In this document: piece after piece, positions 8,423 through 15,586 of the stretch
Position numbering within the stretch: the first letter of the stretch is position 1
Layout: the number at the start of each line of letters is the position of its first letter
Origin: Nitrosomonadaceae bacterium
GTDB taxonomy: Bacteria; Pseudomonadota; Gammaproteobacteria; Burkholderiales; Nitrosomonadaceae
Assembly (NCBI GenBank): GCA_919902625.1
Contig: CAKKRO010000080.1
Location: 1 to 19,581 of the forward strand
Reading direction: 5' to 3'
Length of the DNA stretch: 19,581 bases
The notes under the pieces: model-generated
What the model saw: only the letters and a program-made list of their open reading frames with translations
What the model was told of the DNA's origin: nothing
Databases searched by the model: none
Translations under genes and position numbers: made by a program

Positions 8423-8432
8423 ATGCTGAGTT

Positions 8433-9419
8433 TTAGTCAATCACCAGCATGGGGGTAACCGCAAGATGTTGAGTAATCGTGTTAGCTGCCTGCTTTGCAA
8501 GGGTCTGATCGGGATAGGGTCCTGCATGAATCTTAAACAACCCATTATTCTTCGTGATACTGACAGTATCGCTGAGCCATGGAAGTTTCTTCCGTATATG
8601 CGCGAGAAAATTATGCGCATTATCCGATGAGCCGAATGCTCCCAGTTGTAGAAAAACCACATTCATTTCCGTGTTGCTATCCGCAATGGGCGGTGTTGCA
8701 GCCGATGGTCTGGGTGTAGCCAGCCTGGCCGGGCCGCTGCCAGGCAATATGCTCTCAACTTCGACCTGACCGCTGCCGCCAGCCAGTATTCCCAATCTAT
8801 AAGCTGCTGTATAAGAGAGATCTATTAACCGGTCAGATAGAAATGGCCCGCGGTCATTTAAACGCACAATAATGGATTTGCCATTTTCCAGATTGGTTAT
8901 CCGTGCATAGCTGGGTAACGGTAAAGTGGGGTGCGCGGCTGTCATTGCATACATGTCATAGACTTCCCCCGACGCAGTATTGTTTCCATGATAACGGCGT
9001 CCGTACCATGAAGCGATTCCACGTTCCTTATAAGGTACCAGTTCGGTCATGGGTTTGAAATATTTGCCCAATGCCATGTAGGGCTGCATGTTAGCCAAGC
9101 GGAGCGGTTCAGCTTTGGGTACAGCATCGGGAACCAGGTGCAGATTAGGGGGGGGATTATCGCCTGGACCGTCATCCAGATAATAACCTCCACCTTTCCG
9201 GGTGATTAAGCCGGAACGCGATCCTGGCCCGGAATCCGGGTTAGTGATTGAAGAAGCCGATGAATTTTTTTGTCCGGGCGTGTTGTTATTGTATTGAGGA
9301 GTGCTGCTACAGGCGGTCAGCAATGCAAAGATCAGTGCAAATGCCGATCCGATAACCGGTGTGGGTATTACAGACAAATATTTACATGCTTTCCGGGATG
9401 TCGAATAAGTGTTTGTCAT
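8433..9419 (-). CDS. rlpA: RlpA, septal-ring lytic transglycosylase lipoprotein
   Basis: A 328-residue outer-membrane lipoprotein. It has a signal peptide with lipobox LTAC, so C37 becomes the lipidated N-terminus, and then a Pro/Ser/Asn-rich linker. A double-psi beta-barrel domain follows (~130-226, GIASWYGRRYHGNNTASGE), and a C-terminal SPOR domain (~252-328, VVFLQLGAFGSSDNA) binds denuded peptidoglycan. E152 and D189 are 37 residues apart, matching the spacing I recall for the catalytic pair E120/D157 of the Pseudomonas enzyme; H163 (MTAAHPTLP) is also kept. It therefore looks catalytically competent against stem-less glycan strands. The ATG overlaps the rodA stop (ATGA, 9416-9419) with no ribosome-binding site of its own, so translation is probably coupled to rodA. 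It is the last gene of the rod operon. Confidence 0.95.
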   Translation of the reverse strand: MTNTYSTSRKACKYLSVIPTPVIGSAFALIFALLTACSSTPQYNNNTPGQKNSSASSITNPDSGPGSRSGLITRKGGGYYLDDGPGDNPPPNLHLVPDAVPKAEPLRLANMQPYMALGKYFKPMTELVPYKERGIASWYGRRYHGNNTASGEVYDMYAMTAAHPTLPLPSYARITNLENGKSIIVRLNDRGPFLSDRLIDLSYTAAYRLGILAGGSGQVEVESILPGSGPARLATPRPSAATPPIADSNTEMNVVFLQLGAFGSSDNAHNFLAHIRKKLPWLSDTVSITKNNGLFKIHAGPYPDQTLAKQAANTITQHLAVTPMLVID

Positions 9420-10516
9420 GTTTTTATTAGTTTAGGATGTGTTTGAATACTCATCAAAATACCAAAACCGAGCAACATTGTCACCATGGATGTGCCGCCA
9501 TAACTGATGAGCGGAAGTGGAACACCTACGACCGGAAGGATACCACTAACCATTCCCATATTGACAAAAATATAAGTAAAGAAAGTCAGTGTGATTGAAC
9601 CCGCAATGAGTCTTGTGAATTGTGTGGAAGCGTTGACGGTGATCACCATGCAACGTCCGATGACGATCAAATATAATAGCAACAGTACGGTATTGCCGAT
9701 TAACCCAAATTCTTCGGAGAAAACGGCAAAGATAAAATCAGTGCTCTGTTCCGGTAAAAAATCCAATTGAGTTTGCGTACCGTTCTGCCACCCCTTGCCG
9801 GTAATGCCGCCCGAGCCGATGGCAATGGATGATTGAATCGTATGATAGCCGGCGCCCAGCGGATCCTGAGAGGGATCAAACAGTGTCATGATACGCCGGC
9901 GTTGATAGTCGTGCATGATCGACCATAATACGGGCAGGCTGCCTGCCGCTGTTATCACTAATCCAGCCATGATGCGCCATGATAATCCAGCCAGAAACAA
10001 TACATAAAAACCGCTGGCCGTAATCAATAATGCGGTGCCTAAATCAGGTTGCCGTAAGATCAGAAAAACCGGCAATATTAACAATAAGGTTGCTCCAATA
10101 TAATCCCTTAGCCGTAAAGTGATTTCATGTTTATCAAAATACCAGGCCATCATGAGCGGTATTGCAATTTTCATTAATTCGGATGGCTGGATTCGTGTTA
10201 TCCCGATATTTAGCCAACGTCTGGCGCCATTATTGATTTCGCCAAATAGAGCGACACCAATCAGGAGCGCAAATCCTAATAGATACAACGGTAAGGCGAG
10301 GCGCATGATTTGTTGCAATGGAATATTTGCAACCAGCCACATGATGACCAAGGCTATCAACATGTTGATCATTTGATTGTTGACTCTAACCATATTTGCG
10401 CCAGTGGCGCTGTAGAGTGCAAGCAAACCGACTAGCATCAATGTGAGAATTCCTGCCAAAAGAAATCCATCGATATAGCGCGTGAGATAGTACCCAATTT
10501 TTCTGAATTCAATCAT
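9416..10516 (-). CDS. rodA: RodA, SEDS peptidoglycan glycosyltransferase
   Basis: A 366-residue polytopic inner-membrane protein (about ten helices) that polymerises lipid II into glycan strands for the elongation machinery (rodA is also called mrdB). Diagnostic motifs: GARRWLNIG (97-105), RIQPSELMKIAIP (108-120), RQPDLGTAL (155-163), PEQSTDFIFAVFSEEFG (255-271) and PLPLISYGGTSM (333-344). D260 in STDFIF corresponds to the catalytic Asp of SEDS enzymes (D262 in E. coli RodA as I recall it). It partners with PBP2, encoded directly upstream. The ATG at 10516 has no Shine-Dalgarno sequence, and an in-frame TGA lies a few codons upstream, so the start cannot move back. A 20-codon reading frame with a good ribosome-binding site overlaps this start and may feed ribosomes into it. 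Confidence 0.96.
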   Translation of the reverse strand: MIEFRKIGYYLTRYIDGFLLAGILTLMLVGLLALYSATGANMVRVNNQMINMLIALVIMWLVANIPLQQIMRLALPLYLLGFALLIGVALFGEINNGARRWLNIGITRIQPSELMKIAIPLMMAWYFDKHEITLRLRDYIGATLLLILPVFLILRQPDLGTALLITASGFYVLFLAGLSWRIMAGLVITAAGSLPVLWSIMHDYQRRRIMTLFDPSQDPLGAGYHTIQSSIAIGSGGITGKGWQNGTQTQLDFLPEQSTDFIFAVFSEEFGLIGNTVLLLLYLIVIGRCMVITVNASTQFTRLIAGSITLTFFTYIFVNMGMVSGILPVVGVPLPLISYGGTSMVTMLLGFGILMSIQTHPKLIKT

Positions 10517-10571
10517 GTGCCGGATTCAATCTGTTGCCAACCAATGAGTTGTGGTTTTGCCGCTCGTTCAT
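10509..10571 (-). CDS. Possible 20-codon leader peptide overlapping the rodA start
   Basis: In the 63-bp mrdA-rodA gap, a minus-strand ATG at 10571 is preceded by AGGAAAGAAG, better than any ribosome-binding site near rodA. The frame (MNERQNHNSLVGNRLNPAHD) ends at TGA 10511-10509, eight bases past the start of rodA, an arrangement that favours translational coupling by re-initiation. The peptide itself shows no motif. Chance occurrence is quite possible for a frame this short; the argument rests on the ribosome-binding site and the overlap. Confidence 0.3.
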   Translation of the reverse strand: MNERQNHNSLVGNRLNPAHD

Positions 10572-10579
10572 CTTCTTTC

Positions 10580-12493
10580 CTAAAGATGCTCATGAATATG
10601 TTCTTCAACAGGTTCAGCGAATTTTGCAATGGTAGGCTCCGGTAATTGGCCTAGTAAAAAATAATCAAATACTTGTCTGGCGATAGGTGCTGCTGTTGAA
10701 CCGCCCGTTCCACTATTCTCAACCAGTACCGCCAATGCAATTTTGGGATTTTCCGCCGGTGCATAAGCGATAAACATAGCATGATCCCGGTGACGCTCAT
10801 TGATGGATTTCTCATTGTAACGTTCTCCCTGCTTGATGCCTATTACCTGCGAAGTGCCTGTTTTACCCGCAAAGGTATAAGCGGCATTGGCAGCAGCTCT
10901 TGCGGCTGTGCCTCCAGGACGCGTGACGTCTACCAGCGCACTTTTGACAACTTCAAGATATTTTTGTTTTAGATCAATGGTATAGAGTAATTTTGCGGGA
11001 ATGTCTTCTACATCGCCGGTTTGACTGTTCTGTATTTGTTTGACCAGTCGTGGAAGATAAGCCTTTCCATCATTTGCGATCATCATGGTGGCAAAAGCGA
11101 GTTGCAAGGGTGTGGTCAGGTTGTAGCCTTGACCGATTGAAACCGAGATAGTATCTCCCGCATACCACTTCTGATTATATTGACGCATTTTCCATGCAGA
11201 TGAAGGCAAAAGTCCGGAAACTTCACCTTCTATATCAATGCCTGTTTTTTTCCCTAGTCCAAACTGGCTGATAAAGTTGTGAATGTTTTCTATTCCTAAG
11301 TCATTGGCAAGGCTGTAATAATAAGTATCACACGAGACGACCAGCGATTTGTGCAAATTAACTCTGCCGTGGCCACCCACTTTCCAATCGCGATAACGGC
11401 GTTCTACACCCGGCAGCGAAAAGTATCCGGGATCACTCATGCTATATTCAGGTGTTCGTTTTCCCAGCTCAAGCGCTGCTAAGGCCATGAACGGCTTGAA
11501 GGTTGATCCCGGCGGATAAACGCCACGTAATGCCCGGTTATTAAGTGGCCTGTCAATAGAGTTATTAAGCAGATTCCAGTTTTCCTGATCAATACCACCG
11601 ATAAAAAGATTGGTGTCATACCCCGGTTTGCTGACGAAAGCGAGCACTTCTCCATTATTGGGATCCAAAGCAACCAGCGCGCCACGATGGTCGCCAAAGG
11701 CTTTTTCTGCCGCTTCTTGTAGCCCAAGATCAAGCGAAAGGATTAAATTATTACCTGGAACCGGCGGGGTACGTGATAGAACCCGGATGGAGCGTCCTAT
11801 TGCATCCGTTTCTACTTCCTCGAAACCTGAGATGCCATGTAATTGTTTCTCATAACTCTGTTCAATACCAATTTTCCCGATGTGATGAGAACCACGATAA
11901 TTATTCAGTTCTCCATTGAATTCGAGTTGTTCGAGATCCTTGTCATTGATGCGGCTGATATACCCGACTACATGTGACACGATTTCTTTTTCCGGATACT
12001 GGCGCAGTACGCGCGCCTTGATTTCAATGCCAGGGAAACGATAGCGATTGGCTGCAAAACTCGCAATTTCCACATCAGTCAGGCGATTGCGAATAGGCAA
12101 GCTTTTAAATCTTTTGCTTTCCTTCATCAATTTTTTGAATCGTTGACGATCAGCAGGTGTTATCTCAATGACTGTCGCTAACTCATCCAGTGTCGCTTCA
12201 AGATCCTGGAATTTGCTGGGCACAATTTCCAGCGTGTAGGCTGAGTAGTTTTGTGCCAATACTCTTCCGTTACGGTCATAAATCAAACCTCGGTTGGGAA
12301 CAAGGGGCGAAATGGAAATACGATTGGCTTCTGCAAGAGTGTGATAGTGTTCTTGCTGCGTAACCTGCAGATAATAAAAGCGAATGTAGAGTGCCAGAAA
12401 GAGTATCAGTACAAACCCGGCGCTAGTGGCGAGACGGATACGAAATTTGTGTAATTCGGCAGGATGATCGCGCAACTCTACATTATGCTTCAT
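10580..12493 (-). CDS. mrdA: Penicillin-binding protein 2 (MrdA), peptidoglycan transpeptidase
   Basis: A 637-residue class B penicillin-binding protein of the elongasome. One N-terminal membrane anchor (~21-44) leads into a periplasmic pedestal domain (~60-240, with NRGLIYDRNGRVLAQN at 67-82) and a transpeptidase domain (~265-615). Active-site motifs are complete: S330-T-F-K333 (YPPGSTFKPF, acylated Ser330), S387-C-D389 as the SxN-type motif, and K544-T-G546. It cross-links the strands made by RodA and is the target of mecillinam-type beta-lactams. The ATG at 12493 overlaps the mreD stop (ATGA), so translation is coupled. The C-terminal tail after the last motif is rich in Glu and His (EEHIHEHL), an unremarkable extension. 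The gene is intact. Confidence 0.97.
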   Translation of the reverse strand: MKHNVELRDHPAELHKFRIRLATSAGFVLILFLALYIRFYYLQVTQQEHYHTLAEANRISISPLVPNRGLIYDRNGRVLAQNYSAYTLEIVPSKFQDLEATLDELATVIEITPADRQRFKKLMKESKRFKSLPIRNRLTDVEIASFAANRYRFPGIEIKARVLRQYPEKEIVSHVVGYISRINDKDLEQLEFNGELNNYRGSHHIGKIGIEQSYEKQLHGISGFEEVETDAIGRSIRVLSRTPPVPGNNLILSLDLGLQEAAEKAFGDHRGALVALDPNNGEVLAFVSKPGYDTNLFIGGIDQENWNLLNNSIDRPLNNRALRGVYPPGSTFKPFMALAALELGKRTPEYSMSDPGYFSLPGVERRYRDWKVGGHGRVNLHKSLVVSCDTYYYSLANDLGIENIHNFISQFGLGKKTGIDIEGEVSGLLPSSAWKMRQYNQKWYAGDTISVSIGQGYNLTTPLQLAFATMMIANDGKAYLPRLVKQIQNSQTGDVEDIPAKLLYTIDLKQKYLEVVKSALVDVTRPGGTAARAAANAAYTFAGKTGTSQVIGIKQGERYNEKSINERHRDHAMFIAYAPAENPKIALAVLVENSGTGGSTAAPIARQVFDYFLLGQLPEPTIAKFAEPVEEHIHEHL

Positions 12494-13065
12494 AACGCAT
12501 CAGGATCTGGTTTTTGCTTCAAGGGTATGCTGAGCAGAAAGGAAGCAGGCACCCATAGTAAGGCACCTGTCACGCTAGCAAGAAAGTATTGCCAGCCGGG
12601 TAAATTAGAGTCGTTCGATATTGCAATCAGGACAATGACTATTTGCATCATAAATAATATCAGACCAATCTGGGGCGCTTGTTGTATCAAGCTGAATAAC
12701 CGTAATCGTCTCCCAAAAACTAATGTGAGATAAACGGTTACACAATAAGCTAATGCATGTTGTCCCAGTATACTGGCGCTGCCAACATCCATCAGTAATC
12801 CCATGCCAAAAGCTACGCTCATTCCCATTTTATGAGGGTGATTAATGCTCCAGTAAGCTACTGTAATGGCGACGAAATCAGGGCGTAATATTGACAGATC
12901 ATCTTGTAGCGGCAAGAAATTGAGAATCAGCGCAATAGCCAGACTGATGGCCACATATCCATTATTGGCAGGCACAAGCACTTCTTGTCCAAAGTAATTG
13001 TCTGTATTTAAGTTCTTGTCTTTAATTCTTTTTGGGTTCAATTTTGGATGTCTCTGAAGGATCAT
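12490..13065 (-). CDS. mreD: Rod shape-determining protein MreD
   Basis: A small hydrophobic inner-membrane protein with about five helices, the first at VAISLAIALILNFLP. Conserved features include RPDFVAITVAYW and MGLLMDVGSASILGQHALAY, typical of MreD. It links MreC to the rest of the elongasome. The start is uncertain. The ATG at 13065 gives 191 residues and overlaps the mreC end by 44 bp. A GTG at 12981 with GGA six bases before it gives 163 residues, the usual MreD length. The longer upstream frame, to 13167, reads through mreC sequence and is not likely to be translated. The stop overlaps the mrdA ATG. Identity is firm from sequence and from its place between mreC and mrdA. Confidence 0.9.
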   Translation of the reverse strand: MILQRHPKLNPKRIKDKNLNTDNYFGQEVLVPANNGYVAISLAIALILNFLPLQDDLSILRPDFVAITVAYWSINHPHKMGMSVAFGMGLLMDVGSASILGQHALAYCVTVYLTLVFGRRLRLFSLIQQAPQIGLILFMMQIVIVLIAISNDSNLPGWQYFLASVTGALLWVPASFLLSIPLKQKPDPDAL

Positions 13066-13912
13066 TGGATACCGGCTGTACCAGGGATAGAATAAGAACC
13101 TGCCGGTTTCGATCGACACCTGCAACCGGTGTGCTGATAATTTGCGCAAAATCATCAGCAGGATCACGCTCTATTTGCAGCACGGTTGCAACCGGTATGC
13201 CCTGAGGATATACCCCGCCGATTCCAGAAGTAACCAGCAGATCGCCTTGCTGGATATCCGTATTAACCGATAAATAACGTAATTCCAGTTCATTGTTTTT
13301 ACCAGTCCCTGAGATGACCGAGCGTAAACTGTTGCGCACAACCTGCACGGGTACAGAATGATCCTTGTCGGTGAGAAGGGTAACCTCGGATGACCAGGGA
13401 TATACCTGTGTAATTTGTCCAACGATGCCTTTATCGTCAATCACAGCTTGACCCGGTTGGATATGATGGTAGCTGCCTTTATTTAAGGTAATTTTATGAT
13501 TGAACGGGTCGCGAGGGGTATAGAGAATTTCTGCTAAGATGGCTTTAGCTTTGGTTTTGGTTTCAATTTGCTGGACCGCTCTGAGCAGTTTGCGCAATTG
13601 AATATTTTCAGCCTCCAGAGAATGCAGTCTCAGGAGTTGCTCACGGCTTTCAAGATAATGCCGTCTTAGCTTTGTGTTCTCTTCCAATAAGTGGAAGCTG
13701 GCAATAAATTCCTCCATTTGATCGTAAATATCGGCTGGGATATAGGCCATTCTTTGAAATGGGAAAATAACTACGCTAATAGTCTGGCGTAGCTCAGGAA
13801 AATATTTGAAATGCGAATCTTCAGCGATGAGCAGACAGGATAGAAGTGCGAATACAAACAGCCGTGCAAACGGACCTGGCCCATGTCTGAAAAACTGAGG
13901 AGCTGTTTTCAT
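13022..13912 (-). CDS. mreC: Rod shape-determining protein MreC
   Basis: A 296-residue bitopic protein with a short cytoplasmic N-terminus, one membrane segment (~14-31), a periplasmic coiled coil (~61-118, rich in Leu and Glu, as in HLLEENTKLRRHYLESREQL) and a two-barrel beta domain (about 120-280). Family motifs include GIVGQITQV, VTLLTDKDHSVPVQV and LLVTSGIGGVYPQGIPV. It scaffolds PBP2, RodA and MreD around MreB. The ATG at 13912 is preceded by GGA at a suitable distance (CTGGACGTAATG). The last ~15 residues are charged and variable. The gap to mreB is 75 bp and carries a 12-bp direct repeat; the end overlaps the longer mreD start. Confidence 0.96.
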   Translation of the reverse strand: MKTAPQFFRHGPGPFARLFVFALLSCLLIAEDSHFKYFPELRQTISVVIFPFQRMAYIPADIYDQMEEFIASFHLLEENTKLRRHYLESREQLLRLHSLEAENIQLRKLLRAVQQIETKTKAKAILAEILYTPRDPFNHKITLNKGSYHHIQPGQAVIDDKGIVGQITQVYPWSSEVTLLTDKDHSVPVQVVRNSLRSVISGTGKNNELELRYLSVNTDIQQGDLLVTSGIGGVYPQGIPVATVLQIERDPADDFAQIISTPVAGVDRNRQVLILSLVQPVSNDPSETSKIEPKKN

Positions 13913-13944
13913 TACGTCCAGTATCGGGAATCTGGTTTTATCTC

Positions 13945-13986
13945 TGATTCAGTTTGTAAAGAAAAAATAATCAATGATTCAGTTTG
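13945..13986. repeat. 12-bp direct repeat in the mreB-mreC gap
   Basis: TGATTCAGTTTG occurs at 13945-13956 and again at 13975-13986, 30 bp apart, the second copy ending one base before the mreB stop codon. It may be a trace of a small duplication; no function can be assigned. Confidence 0.5.
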
Positions 13987-13987
13987 C

Positions 13988-15046
13988 TTAATCGCGGGCA
14001 AAAATGCCAACAGACCGGTCCATATTCGCCAGAGCAACGCCAGCTCCGCGCACCACACAGGTAAGCGGATCATCGGCCACAATGACAGACAAACCGGTTT
14101 CTTCCATCAGTAAGCGATCAATATCCCGTAATAAAGCACCGCCACCGGTCATGACCATACCCTTGTCGGCGATATCCGAACCCAGTTCCGGGGGAGTCTG
14201 TTCCAGCGCGGATTTAACGGCGCTGACAATATTGTTTAATGGTTCCGCCAGTGCTTCCAGAATCTCATTGCTGGAGATGGTGAAGCTGCGGGGTATTCCC
14301 TCAGCCAGGTTTCGGCCTTTAACTTCGATTTCCCGGACTTCAGAACCCGGAAAGGCCGAGCCAATTTCTTTTTTAATGATTTCTGCGGTGACTTCGCCAA
14401 TCAGCATGCCATAGTTACGGCGGATATAGTTAATGATCGCTTCATCAAACTTGTCACCACCCACACGCACGGAATTGGAATAAACGATGCCGCCTAACGA
14501 GATAACACCCACTTCAGTGGTGCCGCCCCCGATATCCACGACCATGGAACCTGTCGGTGATTCAACAGGAAGTTCAGCGCCTAATGCCGCCGCCATGGGT
14601 TCTTCAATCAATTCAACTTTGCGTGCACCCGCACCATAAGCAGCTTCACGGATGGCGCGACGTTCCACTTGAGTAGAGCCATAGGGTACACAGATCACAA
14701 TGCGTGGATTGGCTGAAAACAGGCGAGGAGGGTTCACTTTCCGGATGAACATCTTGAGCATCTGTTCAGTGACGGTGAAATCTGCAATAACGCCATCTTT
14801 CATCGGGCGAATCGCTGTAATGTTGCCCGGGGTGCGGCCCAACATCAGTTTCGCTGCGAGTCCCACTTGCTGGATCATTTTCTTTCCATTGGCGCCGTTT
14901 TCCTCGCGGATTGCCACTACGGAAGGCTCATCCAGTACGATACCTTGGCCCTGGACATAAATGAGCGTATTGGCTGTGCCCAGATCAATCGCCATATCTG
15001 TTGAGAAATAGCTTCCAAGAATATTATTGTTCAAGAAATTAAACAT
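13988..15046 (-). CDS. mreB: Actin-like rod shape-determining protein MreB
   Basis: A 352-residue bacterial actin homologue of normal length. ATP-binding motifs are all present: phosphate 1 DLGTANT (21-27), IEEPMAAALG (147-156), phosphate 2 DIGGGTTEVG (171-180) and adenosine motif TGGGALLRD (300-308). The N-terminus MFNFLNNNILGSYF is an amphipathic, membrane-binding-type segment. MreB filaments orient the MreC-MreD-RodA-PBP2 synthase encoded downstream. It is the first gene of the operon and is transcribed away from gatC. The ATG at 15046 lacks a clear Shine-Dalgarno sequence, but the homology starts here and a promoter match lies ~45 bases upstream. Confidence 0.98.
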   Translation of the reverse strand: MFNFLNNNILGSYFSTDMAIDLGTANTLIYVQGQGIVLDEPSVVAIREENGANGKKMIQQVGLAAKLMLGRTPGNITAIRPMKDGVIADFTVTEQMLKMFIRKVNPPRLFSANPRIVICVPYGSTQVERRAIREAAYGAGARKVELIEEPMAAALGAELPVESPTGSMVVDIGGGTTEVGVISLGGIVYSNSVRVGGDKFDEAIINYIRRNYGMLIGEVTAEIIKKEIGSAFPGSEVREIEVKGRNLAEGIPRSFTISSNEILEALAEPLNNIVSAVKSALEQTPPELGSDIADKGMVMTGGGALLRDIDRLLMEETGLSVIVADDPLTCVVRGAGVALANMDRSVGIFARD

Positions 15047-15091
15047 AATGACAGAATCCGTTATTAGTGATTACGATGAGAGCGAATGCGA

Positions 15092-15120
15092 ATGATAAGA
15101 ATGATAAATAAAATCAGCAA
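15092..15120 (-). promoter_or_regulatory. Candidate sigma-70 promoter of the mreB operon
   Basis: On the minus strand, TTGCTG (15120-15115) is followed after 17 bp by TATCAT (15097-15092), three and five matches to the -35 and -10 consensus with ideal spacing. A start near 15085 would leave a ~40-nt leader before mreB. The matching region for gatC on the other strand of the 144-bp divergent gap shows no equally clear pair. Confidence 0.45.
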
Positions 15121-15190
15121 AAAATAATACGCCAATCAAACGAGCCATGATACCCTAATACTTATTTAAATATAAGGTTTCCAATTTAAA

Positions 15191-15478
15191 ATGACTCTGT
15201 CTGTTGGTGATGTAAAACGTATTGCTGATCTTGCCTATATTGAGATTGATGAAGACGAGGCAAAAGCAACATTGATTCAGTTATCCGGTATTTTCAACCT
15301 GATTGAAACTATGCAAGCAGTTGATACCTCAACCGTAGAACCCATGTCTCATGCTCAAAGTGTTGTGCAGCGTTTACGTGAAGATGAGGTCACCGAAACC
15401 GATCAACGCGAATTATGTCAATCAATAGCACCGCAAGTCGAATCCGGGCTCTATCTGGTGCCGCAAGTTATTGAGTAA
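15191..15478 (+). CDS. gatC: Asp/Glu-tRNA amidotransferase subunit C
   Basis: A 95-residue subunit of the GatCAB amidotransferase, the normal size. It has the characteristic N-terminal pattern SVGDVKRIADLAYIEIDEDE followed by an amphipathic helix (LIQLSGIFNLIETMQAVDT), the motif EPMSHAQ, and a C-terminal ESGLYLVPQVIE that in known structures wraps around GatA. It stabilises the GatA-GatB assembly and has no catalytic residues. It starts at ATG 15191; AAGG lies rather far upstream, so initiation may be weak. It is transcribed divergently from mreB across 144 bp and is followed by gatA after 108 bp. Confidence 0.96.
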   Translation: MTLSVGDVKRIADLAYIEIDEDEAKATLIQLSGIFNLIETMQAVDTSTVEPMSHAQSVVQRLREDEVTETDQRELCQSIAPQVESGLYLVPQVIE

Positions 15479-15494
15479 GACAGGTTATATACTG

Positions 15495-15526
15495 CTTAAC
15501 GAGGTAATGGTAAAAAATACCTTAAG
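15495..15526 (+). other. Imperfect hairpin between gatC and gatA
   Basis: CTTAA (15495-15499) plus GGTA (15503-15506) can pair with TACC (15518-15521) plus TTAAG (15522-15526), a 9-bp stem with a three-base bulge and a loop of eleven. It is A/T-rich and not followed by a T-tract, so it is not an obvious terminator. It could be an mRNA processing or attenuation structure, or chance. Confidence 0.25.
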
Positions 15527-15586
15527 ATTTAAAAACAGCAATTATACGTAACATTTTATATTTCTCTATTAGTATTAGTAAACGCC

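Larger units (their letters stand above)
7976..8432. other. 457-bp intergenic region between the TraB-like gene and rlpA
   Basis: No convincing protein gene is present. The region holds several small inverted repeats near the TraB-like gene: GTCTG/CAGAC (7997-8001 / 8007-8011), CCTTC/GAAGG (8030-8034 / 8038-8042), GCATC/GATGC (8054-8058 / 8071-8075) and CTATCC/GGATAG (8122-8127 / 8129-8134). Further on are a 9-bp inverted repeat (8302-8310 / 8340-8348) and a strong plus-strand terminator (8392-8422). A 32-codon minus-strand frame (8061-7963) overlaps the start of the TraB-like gene but has no ribosome-binding site. Both flanking genes are on the minus strand, so the plus-oriented terminator is unexplained by them. 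Confidence 0.6.

Noticed and set aside
15081..15110. Repeated GATAAG/AATGAT-like hexamers upstream of mreB as a Fur-type operator
   Set aside because: The match to the Fur consensus is poor once aligned in register, and mreB is not an expected iron-regulated gene; AT-rich composition explains it.
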